Shown: positions 1 through 9,247 of the stretch, one piece after another | How positions within the stretch are numbered: position 1 is the first letter of the stretch | Layout: every line of letters begins with the position of its first letter | Assembly: GCA_040902535.1 (NCBI GenBank) | Contig: JBBDXD010000023.1 | Span: forward strand, 1-32,761 | Length of the DNA: 32,761 nt | DNA from: Dehalococcoidia bacterium | GTDB lineage: Bacteria > Chloroflexota > Dehalococcoidia > DSTF01 > JACRBR01 | Reading direction: 5' to 3' | Made by a program: the position numbers and the translations under genes | The notes under the pieces: generated by a model | Databases searched by the model: none | What the model was told of the DNA's origin: nothing | What the model saw: the letters and a program-made list of their open reading frames with translations, nothing else

Positions 1-252
1 AGGACCCGGTCGGACTCTCACAATGAGTGGACCAAAGATCGGGGGCAGGTCACCATCGGCAACTTAACCTACTCCGGATACAACACGGAGATGGGGAACC
101 TTTCCTTTGACGCGAAGAAGAACATCCTTGAACAATCGAACTTCGAGCTCAACAAGCGAATCGTGCACGAGGCCAATTGGACAGAGTCACGAATCGAAGA
201 GCGCAGTAAAGAAATGGCGGATCGCGCCCTGGCGATCTGGAAGCGTACATGA
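1..252 (+). CDS. C-terminal end of a DUF1524 / GmrSD-like protein (partial)
   Basis: The reading frame is open from base 1 and ends at TGA 250-252, giving the last 83 residues of a protein that starts outside the window. The visible part resembles the end of DUF1524 domains found with DUF262 in GmrSD-type DNA restriction proteins. It has a conserved IGNLTYSGYN stretch, then an SFELNKRIV segment and a WTESRIEERSKEMADRALAIW tail-like helix. The catalytic His-containing part would lie upstream and cannot be seen. The stop overlaps the hsdM start at 249 in an ATGA arrangement, so it was probably co-transcribed with the Type I genes as an added defence gene. The family call rests on motif memory only. 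Confidence 0.6.
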   Translation, partial: RTRSDSHNEWTKDRGQVTIGNLTYSGYNTEMGNLSFDAKKNILEQSNFELNKRIVHEANWTESRIEERSKEMADRALAIWKRT

Positions 253-1754
253 CCACGACGACCCGCATCACGCAACAACAGCTCGAAAGCTACTTTGGGG
301 CGCGGCGACGCTGCTGCGTGGGCTGATCGACGCCGGCGACTACAAGCAGTTCATCTTTCCGCTGCTCTTCCTCAAGCGCATCAGCGACGTGTACGACGAG
401 GAGTACGCGCAGGCGCTGGCTGATTCCGGCGACGACACGAGCTTCGCCGCGTTCGCCGAGAATCACCGCTTCCAGATCCCAGATGGCGCTCACTGGAGCG
501 ACATCCGGTCGACAAGCAGCGGCCTCGGGCAGGCGATCCAGCGCGCGATGCGCGCCATCGAGACGGCGAACCCGGAACGGCTATACGGCATCTGGGGCGA
601 CGCGCAATGGACGAACAAGGACCGCCTCCCCGGACCGCACGCTGCGTGACCTCATCGAGCACTTCTCGACGCTGACGCTGTCAATCGCCAACGTGCCCGA
701 AGACGAGCTGGGGCAGGCGTACGAGTTTCTCATCAAGAAGTTCGCCGACGACAGCGGCCACACGGCTGCGGAGTTCTACACGAACCGCACGCTCGTGCAC
801 CTCATGACGCGGATGCTACAGCCGCAGCCAAGCGAGTCGGTCTACGACCCGACGTGCGGTACCGGTGGCATGCTGCTGTCGGCGGCGGTCGAGCTGAAGC
901 GGCAGGGCAAGGAGTGGCGCACGCTCAGGCTCTACGGTCAGGAACGCAATCTCATGACGTCGGCGATCGCCCGGACGAACCTGTTCCTGCACGGCATCGA
1001 GGACTTTCGTGTCGAGCGAGGCGACACGCTCGACGCGCCGACGTTCACGGAGGGCGACCGGCTGAAGACGTTCGACGTGGTGATGGCGAATCCGCCGTAC
1101 TCGATCAAGCAGTGGCACCGCGATGCGTGGGCGTCCGACCGCTACGGACGAAACATGTACGGCGTGCCGCCGCAAGGCCGCGCCGACTACGCGTTTCTGC
1201 AGCACATCATCGCCAGCCTCGATGCGCGCACCGGACGATGCGCGATCCTCTTCCCGCACGGCGTCCTCTTCCGCGACGAGGAGCAGAAGATGCGCGAGAA
1301 GTGGGTCGCGCACGACGTCATCGAGTGCGTGCTCGGGCTCGGTCCGAACCTCTTCTACAACTCGCCGATGGAGGCGTGCATCGTCGTGTGCCGGATGAAG
1401 AAGCCGCCCGAGAGGGCCGGCGAGGTGCTGTTCATCGATGCAGTCGATCAGGTGACGCGAGAGCGGGCGCAAAGCTTCCTTGAGCCGCAGCACGTCGACC
1501 GCATCGTGCAGGCGTGCGAGGCGTTCGAGGACGTCGACGGATTCGCGAAGGTTGCGACGCTCGATGAGATCCGCAGCAAGGACTCTAACCTCAGCATCGC
1601 CCGCTACGTGCGCAAGGCGAACGGGACACCGAACGGCGATGGTGACGTCCCGTTGGCCGCCGTGCTCAGTGAGTGGCAGGCGAGCAGCCTGGAGCTACGT
1701 GAGTCGATGGAGCAACTCTTCCAAACGCTCGAGGAGGCCGGCATTGGTCGTTAG
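249..1754 (+). pseudogene. hsdM: Type I restriction-modification DNA methyltransferase subunit, two frameshifts
   Basis: HsdM methylates adenine in the target set by HsdS and forms part of the Type I complex. The start at 249 overlaps the previous stop. The protein begins MTTTTRITQQQLESY, then loses frame at 291-300 (TTTGGGG), where one base appears missing. It continues one frame earlier with the typical N-terminal segment WGAATLLRGLIDAGDYKQ and a KRISDVYDEEY stretch. At 628-631 an extra C in a CCCC run restores the original frame. The rest holds motif I (DPTCGTGGM, near 850) and the catalytic NPPY motif (near 1090). If both indels are corrected the protein is about 500 residues, normal for HsdM. 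As written, no full-length product can be made. The indels may be sequencing errors, since both lie in homopolymers. Confidence 0.85.
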
Positions 1755-2931
1755 CGACAAGCCGCTCGTACGGCCAATGTCAGGCGATGGTTGGCGTCGC
1801 GTCCGTTTCGGCGATGTTGTGCGGAACGTGGACATCGCTGAGCGCGATCCGCTGTCGAAGGGACTCGAGCGGGTCGTCGGCCTTGAGCACATCGAGCCGG
1901 GTTCTCTGCACATTCGGGAGTGGGGCAACGTGGCCGATGGCACGAGCTTCACGCGCGCGTTCCGCGCCGGCCAGGTGCTGTTCGGGAAGCGCCGCGCGTA
2001 CCAGCGAAAGGTCGCCTACGCCGGGTTCGACGGCATCTGCTCCGGCGACATCCTGGTGTTCGAGGCGGTGAGCGAGGAGATGATGCCGGAGCTGCTTCCG
2101 TTCATCGTGCAGTCAGAGTCGTTCTTCGAGCAGGCGCTGCAGACCTCCGCGGGCTCACTATCGCCGCGCACCAAATGGACGGAACTTGCGAAGTACGAGT
2201 TCGCGCTCCCGCCGAAAAACGAGCAGCGGCGGATTGCGGAGATCCTCTGGGCAGCGGATGCAGTGGTTCAGCAGCGCGACGAATTGTTCGCTTCGCTCCA
2301 TGCAATGAGTGCCGCAGTCGACGACAAATGGTTCGGGCATGCATCTAAGGCCGTCGAACGAGTCGAAGCGGGTGCTATCTGCGACACGACTGTGGGTATT
2401 GTGGTAACCCCGGCAAAATACTACGTGCGCGACGGCGTCCCTGCGATTCGCTCGCTAAACGTCTTCCCCGATCGCTTCAATCTCGACGAGCTAGTACACA
2501 TCTCCGATGGAGGGCACCGACTTCACCCGAAGTCGCAACTCCGTACGGGAGATGTCGTAATCGTTCGATCCGGACGACCAGGCGACGCGGCTGTGATCGG
2601 TCCACAACTTGATGGTGCCAATTGCATTGATCTGATCATCGCGCGTCCTGTGATGCGACTAAGGCCGCATTACCTAACCGGCTTCCTGAACTCAGAGTCA
2701 GGCCGAAGGCAGTTCTTGAGAGGGACGGCTGGAACCGCTCAGAAGCACTTTAACCTCGGGGCGTTCAGGAAGATGCTCATACCGCTCCCTCCCGCCCAAG
2801 ACCAGGACCTCGCTGTACGCGAGTTCGCCGAGATCGACTCGGCGGCGACCCAAGTCGGAGCAATGCGCGATACGGACATCCAAGTGTGTAAGGCACTTCG
2901 CGAAGAGCTGCTCGCAGGAACGCGCTGCTGA
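1744..2931 (+). CDS. hsdS: Type I restriction-modification specificity subunit
   Basis: HsdS recognises the bipartite DNA target for the Type I complex. The chosen start is TTG 1744, because GAGGAGG lies about six bases upstream; it overlaps the end of hsdM. ATG 1777 is the alternative. The product has about 395 residues and two target-recognition halves. The first ends in a conserved stretch (TKWTELAKYEFALPP then EQRRIAEIL) leading into a spacer helix. The second ends in FNLGAFRKMLIPLPP and a final helix. The stop TGA shares a base with the hsdR ATG (TGATG). The gene is intact although its neighbours are not. The second half (from about 2280) is visibly less GC-rich than the first, which suits exchange of the second recognition domain. 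Confidence 0.88.
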   Translation: MVVSDKPLVRPMSGDGWRRVRFGDVVRNVDIAERDPLSKGLERVVGLEHIEPGSLHIREWGNVADGTSFTRAFRAGQVLFGKRRAYQRKVAYAGFDGICSGDILVFEAVSEEMMPELLPFIVQSESFFEQALQTSAGSLSPRTKWTELAKYEFALPPKNEQRRIAEILWAADAVVQQRDELFASLHAMSAAVDDKWFGHASKAVERVEAGAICDTTVGIVVTPAKYYVRDGVPAIRSLNVFPDRFNLDELVHISDGGHRLHPKSQLRTGDVVIVRSGRPGDAAVIGPQLDGANCIDLIIARPVMRLRPHYLTGFLNSESGRRQFLRGTAGTAQKHFNLGAFRKMLIPLPPAQDQDLAVREFAEIDSAATQVGAMRDTDIQVCKALREELLAGTRC

Positions 2932-5268
2932 TGTTCAACGAAGCCAACGCCGTCGAAGCTCTGGTCCTCGACACGCTCGATCCGAAGCGACCTAAGCAGC
3001 CGGCTACGGGCGTCGCAGCGCCACGAACGCCGTTTTACGCCGGCGACTGGGTGTACGTGCCGGCGCTCGAGTTGGGACGCGCACCGGGCGATGTGCTGGT
3101 CGAGCCCGAACTGCGCGAGGCGCTCATCCGCCTGAACCCGGAAATTGCCGAGCGGCCGGACCGCGCCGACGAGGTCATCTACAAGCTTCGTGCCATCCTC
3201 CTCTCGGTGGGGAACGATGGGCTGGTGCGAGCGAACGAGGAGTTCGCGGCGTGGCTCAAGGGCGAGCGCAGCATGCCGTTCGGCCCGAACAACGAGCATC
3301 GCACGGTCCACCTCATCGACTTAGACGACATCAAGCGCAATCACTTCATCGCCACCAACCAGTACACGTACAAGGCGAACGTCGAGCGGCGCTTCGACAT
3401 CGTCCTGCTCGTGAACGGCATCCCGCTCGTCATCGGCGAGGCGAAGACGCCGGTGCGACCCGCGGTCACGTGGTTCGACGGCGCGCACCAAATCAATGTC
3501 GACTACGAGAACAACGTGCCGCAGATGTTCGTGCCCAACGTCTTCTCGTTCGCCACCGACGGCAAGGAGTACAAGTTCGGCTCGATCAAGATGCCGCTCG
3601 AGCTGTGGGCGCCATGGCGTGACGCCGCGTTGGGGGAGGCATCGCGGCTGCCGGACGTCCGCACCACAGTCAGCGAGCAGCTCAAGCCGGAGGTCGTGCT
3701 CGGCATCCTGCGCCACTTCACCGTCTACGCGACCGACAAGAAGCACCGCAAGATCAAGATGATCTGCCGCTACCAGCAGTACTACACGACGAACCAGATC
3801 GTCGATCGCGTCATGGCGGGGTCGTATTCGCAAGGGGCTCATCTGGCACTTCCAGGGATCAGGCAAGTCGCTGCTCATGGTGTTCGCCGCACAGAAGCTG
3901 CGGCTGCATCCCGAGCTGAAGGCGCCGACAGTGCTGATCGTCGTCGACCGCATCGACCTTGACACGCAGATCACAGCCACGTTCAACGCAGCCGACGTGC
4001 CGAACTGCGTCGCCGCCGGCACCCGCGCCGAACTGCGGCAAATGCTCGAGCAGGACGTGCGCAAGGTCATCATCACGACGATCCACAAGTTCGGCGAGGC
4101 GCCTGGCAAGCTCAACGAACGCGACAACATCATCGCGCTGGTCGACGAGGCGCACCGCACGCAAGAGGGCGACCTCGGCCTCAAGATGCGGGAGGCGCTG
4201 CCGAACGCGTTCCTCTTCGGTCTCACCGGCACGCCGATCAACAAGCGCGACCGCAATACGTTCGCCGCCTTCGGCGCCGAGGAGGACGAGAAGGGCTACA
4301 TGAGCCGCTACTCGTTCGACGAGTCGATCCGTGACGGTGCCACGCTGCCGCTGCACTTCGAGGCGCGGCTCGTGCAACATCGCGTCGACCAGGCTGCGAT
4401 CGACGAGGCGTTCGCCAACATTACGGGCGAGCTGTCGGAGGAGGATCTCGAGAACCTGTCGAGCCGCGCGTCTCGCCTGGCGATCCTGCTCAAGGCGCCC
4501 GAGCACGTGCGCGCGGCCGTCAACGACATCGCCGAGCATTTCCAGGCGAAGGTGCAGCCGAACGGTTTCAAGGCGCAGGTCGTCGTGTTCGATCGCGAAG
4601 CATGCGTCGCGTACAAAGCGGCGCTCGACGAGATCCTACCGCCTGAGTGGAGCGAATTCGTGATGTCGGTCGGCCACGGCGACGATCAGGACTGGCGCGA
4701 TCGTTTCGGGCGCAGCAAGGACGACGAAGAGAAGCTGCTCGATCGCTTCCGCGACCCGGCGGACCCGCTGCAGATCCTCATCGTGACGTCTCGGCTGCTC
4801 ACGGGCTTCGACGCGCCCATCCTGCAAGCGATGTACCTCGACAAACCGATGAAGGACCACAACCTGTTGCAGGCGATCTGCCGGACGAACCGTCCGTATC
4901 AAGGGAAGTCGCACGGCCTCATCGTCGACTACCTCGGCATCTTCGATGACGTCGCGAAGTCGCTGAACTTCGATGAGCACGCCGTCCGGCAGGTCATCTC
5001 AAACATCGAAGAGCTGAAGAGACAGCTACCCGAGGCGATGGCTGCCTGCCTCGACTTCTTCATGGGAGTGGACCGTACCGTCGGCGGCTACGAGGGCCTG
5101 ATCGCCGCGCAGGAGCGGCTTCCCGACAACCAGCGGCCGACAAGGATGACGCTGCTCCGGCGCTGCTGCCTCCTCGCGCACCGGCTCGACTGTTATGGCG
5201 CTGGGATTGACGATGCGAACCGCCCGGTCGATAATCGTCTCCCCAAAACGTCGCGAACGGAGGGAGCC
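2931..5268 (+). pseudogene. hsdR: Type I restriction endonuclease subunit, frameshifted and C-terminally truncated
   Basis: HsdR is the translocating nuclease of the Type I complex. The N-terminal part has the nuclease signature FDIVLLVNGIPLVIGEAKT (D...ExK, near 3395-3450). At 3818-3821 (GGGG) one extra base shifts the frame. Removing a G joins it to the motor part, with Walker A FQGSGKS (3850-3870), DEAH-type VDEAHRTQEG (about 4141), GLTGTP (about 4218) and motif VI ending AICRTNRPY. Family resemblance stops near LPDN at about 5130, some 730 codons in. Full HsdR proteins are usually about 1000 residues, so the C-terminal helical region that contacts the methyltransferase is missing. The frame then runs without a stop through unrelated sequence into the next gene. 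The end given is simply the base before that gene's ATG. Confidence 0.82.
5207..5235 (+). promoter_or_regulatory. Near-consensus sigma-70-type promoter for the DUF1326 module
   Basis: TTGACG at 5207-5212 and GATAAT at 5230-5235 are separated by exactly 17 bases. Each hexamer differs from consensus at one position. The DUF1326 gene starts 33 bases downstream behind GGAGGG. The promoter lies in the non-homologous stretch after the truncated hsdR, which supports a junction near 5130 between the restriction locus and an independent transcription unit. Confidence 0.65.
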
Positions 5269-5877
5269 ATGGCCGCAAAATGGATGCTGAAAGGAGATGC
5301 GCTCGGGGCGTGCAGCTGTGACTGGGGATGCCCCTGCAACTTCGACGCGCCGCCGACAAAGGGATGGTGCCACGGCGGCTACTCGTTTCACATCAACGAA
5401 GGCGACTACAACGGTACGAAGCTGAGTGGCCTCAACGTCGGATGGTTCGGCAACTCGCCGGCCGCGCTCCATCTCGGAAACGTCGTCGGCCTGATCCTCG
5501 TAGACGAGAAGGCAGATGATGCGCAGCGTGCTGCGATCGGATAGATTTACGGCGGCGCCGTCGGTGGTCCGTTCGCGGCGCTGGCGTCGCTCATGGTGAA
5601 GGTCATAGGTCCCGAATACGCCCCGGTCCAGTGGAAATTCGACGGCCCTAACAGCTACGCCGTGTTCGGTGATCACGCCGAGACTCGCCTGGCGATGATC
5701 GAGAATCCGGTGACCGGCGACAAGAGCGGCTTCACACTGAAGATGACCGCCGGCCTTCTCACAGACGAAGCCGAACTGATGAAGTCATCGAAGTTCCGCA
5801 TCAATCACCCGGAGATGTCGTACGACCACTCCGGCCAATACGGCGAAACCTTCCACTTCAACTACAGCGGAGATTAA
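5269..5877 (+). pseudogene. DUF1326 protein interrupted by an in-frame TAG
   Basis: DUF1326 proteins are of unknown function and often sit beside DUF2182 membrane proteins. The ATG at 5269 has GGAGGG upstream. The N-terminus carries the family cysteine cluster ACSCDWGCPC. The frame is interrupted by TAG at 5542-5544, after RAAIG. The same frame continues without a shift into IYGGAVGGPFAALASL and on to TAA at 5875-5877, and that continuation is typical of the family. The intact product would be about 202 residues, close to the downstream paralogue. TAG is a normal stop elsewhere here (for example at 7291-7293), so recoding is unlikely. Either the gene is dead, or one base is misread (AAG, CAG or GAG to TAG). 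Re-initiation at ATG 5593 is possible but has no evident ribosome-binding site. Confidence 0.8.
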
Positions 5878-5892
5878 GCATAGGAGGTCATC

Positions 5893-6495
5893 ATGACGTG
5901 GCGCATCAAGGGCCGCAGTGCAGAACTGTGCAGTTGCAACATGCTCTGTCCATGCTGGCTCGGTCCGGAGGGACGTCCTGACCTGGGTTGGTGCGGTGGG
6001 GCGTTTGCCTTCGATGTTCAGGAGGGCGAATCCGACGGGTTGAGCCTTGTCGGCTCCAAGGTGGCGCTCACCGCCGAATGGCCCGGCAACTTCTTCGCCG
6101 GGAACGGCAAAGCCAGACTCTATATCGACGAGAGCGCCAGCCCCGAACAGCGTCGCGAACTCGAGGCGATCTTTAGCGGTCACAAAGGCGGGCACCTCGA
6201 GGGATTGTTCGGCGCCGTCGTCCAAACGTGGCTGCCAGCGCAATTCGTGAAGATCGACATCGACTGGGGCGACAAACTATCGCTCAAGGTCGGGGACGTG
6301 GGAGAGTGCACGCTCGATCCGGTGAAGGATCCGATGGGAAACAGAACCAGCGTTAAAGGCGCGGCCGCACAGGCCGGGTTTCAGATCGAGAGTATGGATC
6401 TGGCGAGCAGCAAAGGGAGCAACTGGAGAGATCCTGATCTGCGCCCATGGTCAGGCGATTCGGGCACACTCCACAAGTTCGACTGGAAGGCCTGA
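5893..6495 (+). CDS. DUF1326 domain protein
   Basis: This is a 200-residue protein with AGGAGG five bases before ATG 5893. The N-terminal cysteine cluster LCSCNMLCPCW resembles that of the preceding gene. It is followed by GWCGGAFAFDVQEG, the typical glycine-rich strand. There is no signal peptide or membrane segment, so it is probably cytoplasmic. The clustered cysteines suggest metal or redox chemistry, but no biochemical function is established for the family. It lies between a broken paralogue and a DUF2182 membrane protein, all on one strand and closely spaced, so they probably form one operon from the promoter at 5207-5235. Because the first copy is interrupted, this copy may be the only working DUF1326 protein of the module. 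Confidence 0.85.
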   Translation: MTWRIKGRSAELCSCNMLCPCWLGPEGRPDLGWCGGAFAFDVQEGESDGLSLVGSKVALTAEWPGNFFAGNGKARLYIDESASPEQRRELEAIFSGHKGGHLEGLFGAVVQTWLPAQFVKIDIDWGDKLSLKVGDVGECTLDPVKDPMGNRTSVKGAAAQAGFQIESMDLASSKGSNWRDPDLRPWSGDSGTLHKFDWKA

Positions 6496-6513
6496 TTGGG
6501 CGAGGAACTATCG

Positions 6514-7293
6514 ATGACGGCAGCGGCGAGCGACTATCCGCTTCCGCGCGAGCGAAACCTGATCATCGTCACGCTCATCGCGCTTGCCGTTGCCGCATGG
6601 GCACTGATCATCTGGCAGTCGTCCATCAATGACGATGACGAGATGATGATGAGTCCCACGATGGGCCTGGCGGCGCCCGTCTTCCTCGGCATATGGATCG
6701 CCATGATGGTCGCCATGATGTTTCCGACGGCGATGCCGATGATCCTGACGTTTGCGCGCGTGCAGTCAGGTAAAGCCGCGCGCGGACAGACGGTTGTGCC
6801 CGTGTGGATCTTCGTCGCCGCTTATCTCCTGGTGTGGACCGCCTTCGGCGTCGCCGCCTTCGTGGTCGCTTCGGCCGGCGAAGAGCTCGCGGAACGCTCG
6901 ATGTGGCTGATGGACAACGCCGCGCGCGTCGGCGGCGGCGTGCTGATCGTCGCGGGCCTGTACCAGCTCTCGCCGTTGAAGCGCACCTGCCTGTCGAGAT
7001 GTCGCTCGCCTATGTCCTGGATCCTCAACTCATGGCGAGACGGTGCGGGCGGCGCGCTGCGGATGGGAGTCGAGCACGGCACGTATTGCCTGGGTTGCTG
7101 CTGGCTCTTGTTCGTGATCTTGTTTCCGCTCGGAATGATGAACATCGCTGCGCTGGCGCTCATCACGGCACTTATTTTCGCAGAGAAGTCGCTGCCGATC
7201 AGCCGCTCTGCGGGAATGCTCGCTGCACTCGCGCTGATCGCGTACGGCCTCTTAGTGCTTGCGTACCCCGACGTACTTCCCACCATGATCTAG
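6514..7293 (+). CDS. DUF2182 integral membrane protein, Met/Cys-rich
   Basis: The start at ATG 6514 is chosen because GAGGA lies about eight bases upstream; a TTG at 6496 would add six residues. The product has 259 residues and about six or seven hydrophobic segments. The DUF2182 signature is clear. It has DDDEMMMSPTMG before a membrane helix, then the methionine-rich IAMMVAMMFPTAMPM, CLSRCRSP in a loop, and HGTYCLGCCW at the start of a later helix. The methionine, cysteine, aspartate and histidine pattern looks like a soft-metal site in the membrane, but the family has no proven substrate. DUF1326 and DUF2182 genes are frequent neighbours, as here. The stop is TAG at 7291-7293. No terminator with a T run follows. 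Confidence 0.85.
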   Translation: MTAAASDYPLPRERNLIIVTLIALAVAAWALIIWQSSINDDDEMMMSPTMGLAAPVFLGIWIAMMVAMMFPTAMPMILTFARVQSGKAARGQTVVPVWIFVAAYLLVWTAFGVAAFVVASAGEELAERSMWLMDNAARVGGGVLIVAGLYQLSPLKRTCLSRCRSPMSWILNSWRDGAGGALRMGVEHGTYCLGCCWLLFVILFPLGMMNIAALALITALIFAEKSLPISRSAGMLAALALIAYGLLVLAYPDVLPTMI

Positions 7294-7454
7294 TCACTGC
7301 TGCTTGCGGCCGCCGAGTAAGTCGGCCGGCGACGACCTCTTAATGGCGAACGAGGATTCGAGTCCGTCCACCTGTGCTAGACGGTCGAATCTACGACTGG
7401 CTCGCGAGGCCGGTCGTCTTGCTCTTGCGCGTCACTTGAGACAGAACTGAGAGT

Positions 7455-9230
7455 ATGGCGATGGTCGGCTGGTCCGCGGCTGAGGACGGCCTTGCCAGGC
7501 ACCAACGCCTGCTCGAAGAGAAGTCTGCGCTCCTCGAGCTTGCGCTCGAATCGGAACGCGAGCGCGGGCGCCGTGACCCGCTCACCGGCGCTCTCAACCA
7601 TGCCGTGATCACCGGGGCGCTCAGCGATGCGGTCGCTGGCACCGAGAGCCGCTCGCTCGCTGTAGCCATGGTGGATGTTGATGGACTGAAGGCTGCCAAC
7701 GACACCTACGGACACCAGATGGGCGACGCCGTCCTCGGCGTCATCGCCGAAGCGCTGGACCGTGACGGCGCTATCGTCGGGCGCTACGGAGGCGACGAGT
7801 TCATGGCCATCCTCCCCGGCGCCAACCGTGACGCCGCGGAACGGTATCGCAGCGCCGTCATGGCGGGGCTCGCCGAAGCGGACCTGACCGATGTCGAGAC
7901 CGGCACGCGCGTCCCCGTCCTCGCGAGCATTGGCCTCGCGATCTACCCCGAAGAGGCGAACGCCGTCGAAGACCTGATCAAAGCATCCGACAGCGCGATG
8001 TTCGTCATGAAGCGCCAGCGCGCCGCGGGCGCCGCCGCGCACGAAACGACGCGGGCGCTCGCCTCGGACCGTGCCGCGACGATGGTCGGCGAGCTGGTGC
8101 CCTTCCTCACGACGCCGGGGAGCCTGGACGAGAAGCTCCGGTTGGTCGCGCAGCGCCTCACCACCGGCGCGGGATACGCCGGCGTCAGCTTTGCGCTGTT
8201 CAAGGAGGAAGAGAGCGATCCGGCCGACTTGAGTTCGTTCGCGGAGGCGCCCAGCGAACTCGTCGAACGATGGGACGAGGCCAACGAAGACGAGCCGGAA
8301 GTCGAGCAGCCGATCCGTCCTATTCTCGAGCGCACCCAGCGCCCGATGATCATGGACGACATCGCGACGACTCCGTTCATCAACGAACGGCGCAGCCTGC
8401 TGCTCTCCGCAAACATCCACTCCGCGATCGTCGCGCCGATGATCTGGCAGGGAAAAGTCGTCGGCACACTCTCCGCCGGCGGCAGGGACATCGCCGCCTT
8501 CGGCCCGCGCGATGCGCAGTTCCTGCACGCCGTCGCCACGCAGGTCACGGCGATCGTGCGTACCGCTTCGCTCGTCGAAGAACTGCAGTACGCCTCCAGC
8601 CGCCTCCTTCAATCGCACCAGGAGACCGTGCTCATGCTGGCGAGCGCCGCCGAGGCGCACGACCACTCGACCGGTCATCACCTCCACCGCGTCCGTTCGA
8701 TCGCCGAAGCGCTGGCGAGCGAACTGGGACACGACGCCGAGGCGGCCAAGGAGATCGGCGTCGCCGCCGTCCTGCACGACATCGGCAAGATCCGCGTGCC
8801 GGACTACATCCTTGCGAGCGCCGAGTCTCTCGGCGATGAGGAATGGCGGCTGATGAAGCATCACACGGTCTGGGGCAGCGAGTTTCTCGGCGACCGGCCC
8901 GAATTCGCGCTCGCGGCCGCCGTCGCCCGCTGCCACCATGAGCGCTGGGACGGCACCGGCTATCCGGCGGGCCTCGTCGGCGACGAGATTCCGCTTGCCG
9001 CGGCCATCACCTCCGTCGCCGACAGCCTCGACGCGATGACCAACGACCGGCCCTATCGCAGCGCCCGCCCGCTGCAGGATGCCATCCTCGAGGTGCAGGC
9101 GTGGTCCGGCCGCCAGTTCAGTCCGCGCGTCGTCGATGCGCTGGTCCGCCTGTACGAGCGCGGTGTCCTGCCCGGGATGGCGGACGAAGACACTACCTCC
9201 ACCGACGATCCCCAGAGCCTCGCTGCGTAG
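7455..9230 (+). CDS. GGDEF-GAF-HD-GYP cyclic-di-GMP enzyme
   Basis: This 591-residue cytoplasmic protein appears able to both make and break cyclic di-GMP. A short coiled-coil-like N-terminus leads into a diguanylate cyclase domain (residues 40-190) with DPLTGALN and an intact GGDEF at 112-116. The usual inhibitory RxxD motif before it reads RDGA, so product inhibition may be lost. A GAF-like sensor domain spans about 210-375. A C-terminal HD-GYP phosphodiesterase (about 390-575) has H441-D442 (HDIGKI), HH at 494-495 and GYP at 502-504, all of the hallmark residues. There is no transmembrane segment. The gene stands alone, 161 bases after the DUF2182 gene and converging on the next. It could feed the Flp pilus at the end of the window, but that is inference. 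Confidence 0.92.
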   Translation: MAMVGWSAAEDGLARHQRLLEEKSALLELALESERERGRRDPLTGALNHAVITGALSDAVAGTESRSLAVAMVDVDGLKAANDTYGHQMGDAVLGVIAEALDRDGAIVGRYGGDEFMAILPGANRDAAERYRSAVMAGLAEADLTDVETGTRVPVLASIGLAIYPEEANAVEDLIKASDSAMFVMKRQRAAGAAAHETTRALASDRAATMVGELVPFLTTPGSLDEKLRLVAQRLTTGAGYAGVSFALFKEEESDPADLSSFAEAPSELVERWDEANEDEPEVEQPIRPILERTQRPMIMDDIATTPFINERRSLLLSANIHSAIVAPMIWQGKVVGTLSAGGRDIAAFGPRDAQFLHAVATQVTAIVRTASLVEELQYASSRLLQSHQETVLMLASAAEAHDHSTGHHLHRVRSIAEALASELGHDAEAAKEIGVAAVLHDIGKIRVPDYILASAESLGDEEWRLMKHHTVWGSEFLGDRPEFALAAAVARCHHERWDGTGYPAGLVGDEIPLAAAITSVADSLDAMTNDRPYRSARPLQDAILEVQAWSGRQFSPRVVDALVRLYERGVLPGMADEDTTSTDDPQSLAA

Positions 9231-9247
9231 CGACCTGCTCGATCTGC

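Noticed and set aside
5542-5544. TAG as a reassigned sense codon
   Set aside because: TAG is the stop of other intact genes here (7291-7293, 9228-9230), so general reassignment does not fit.
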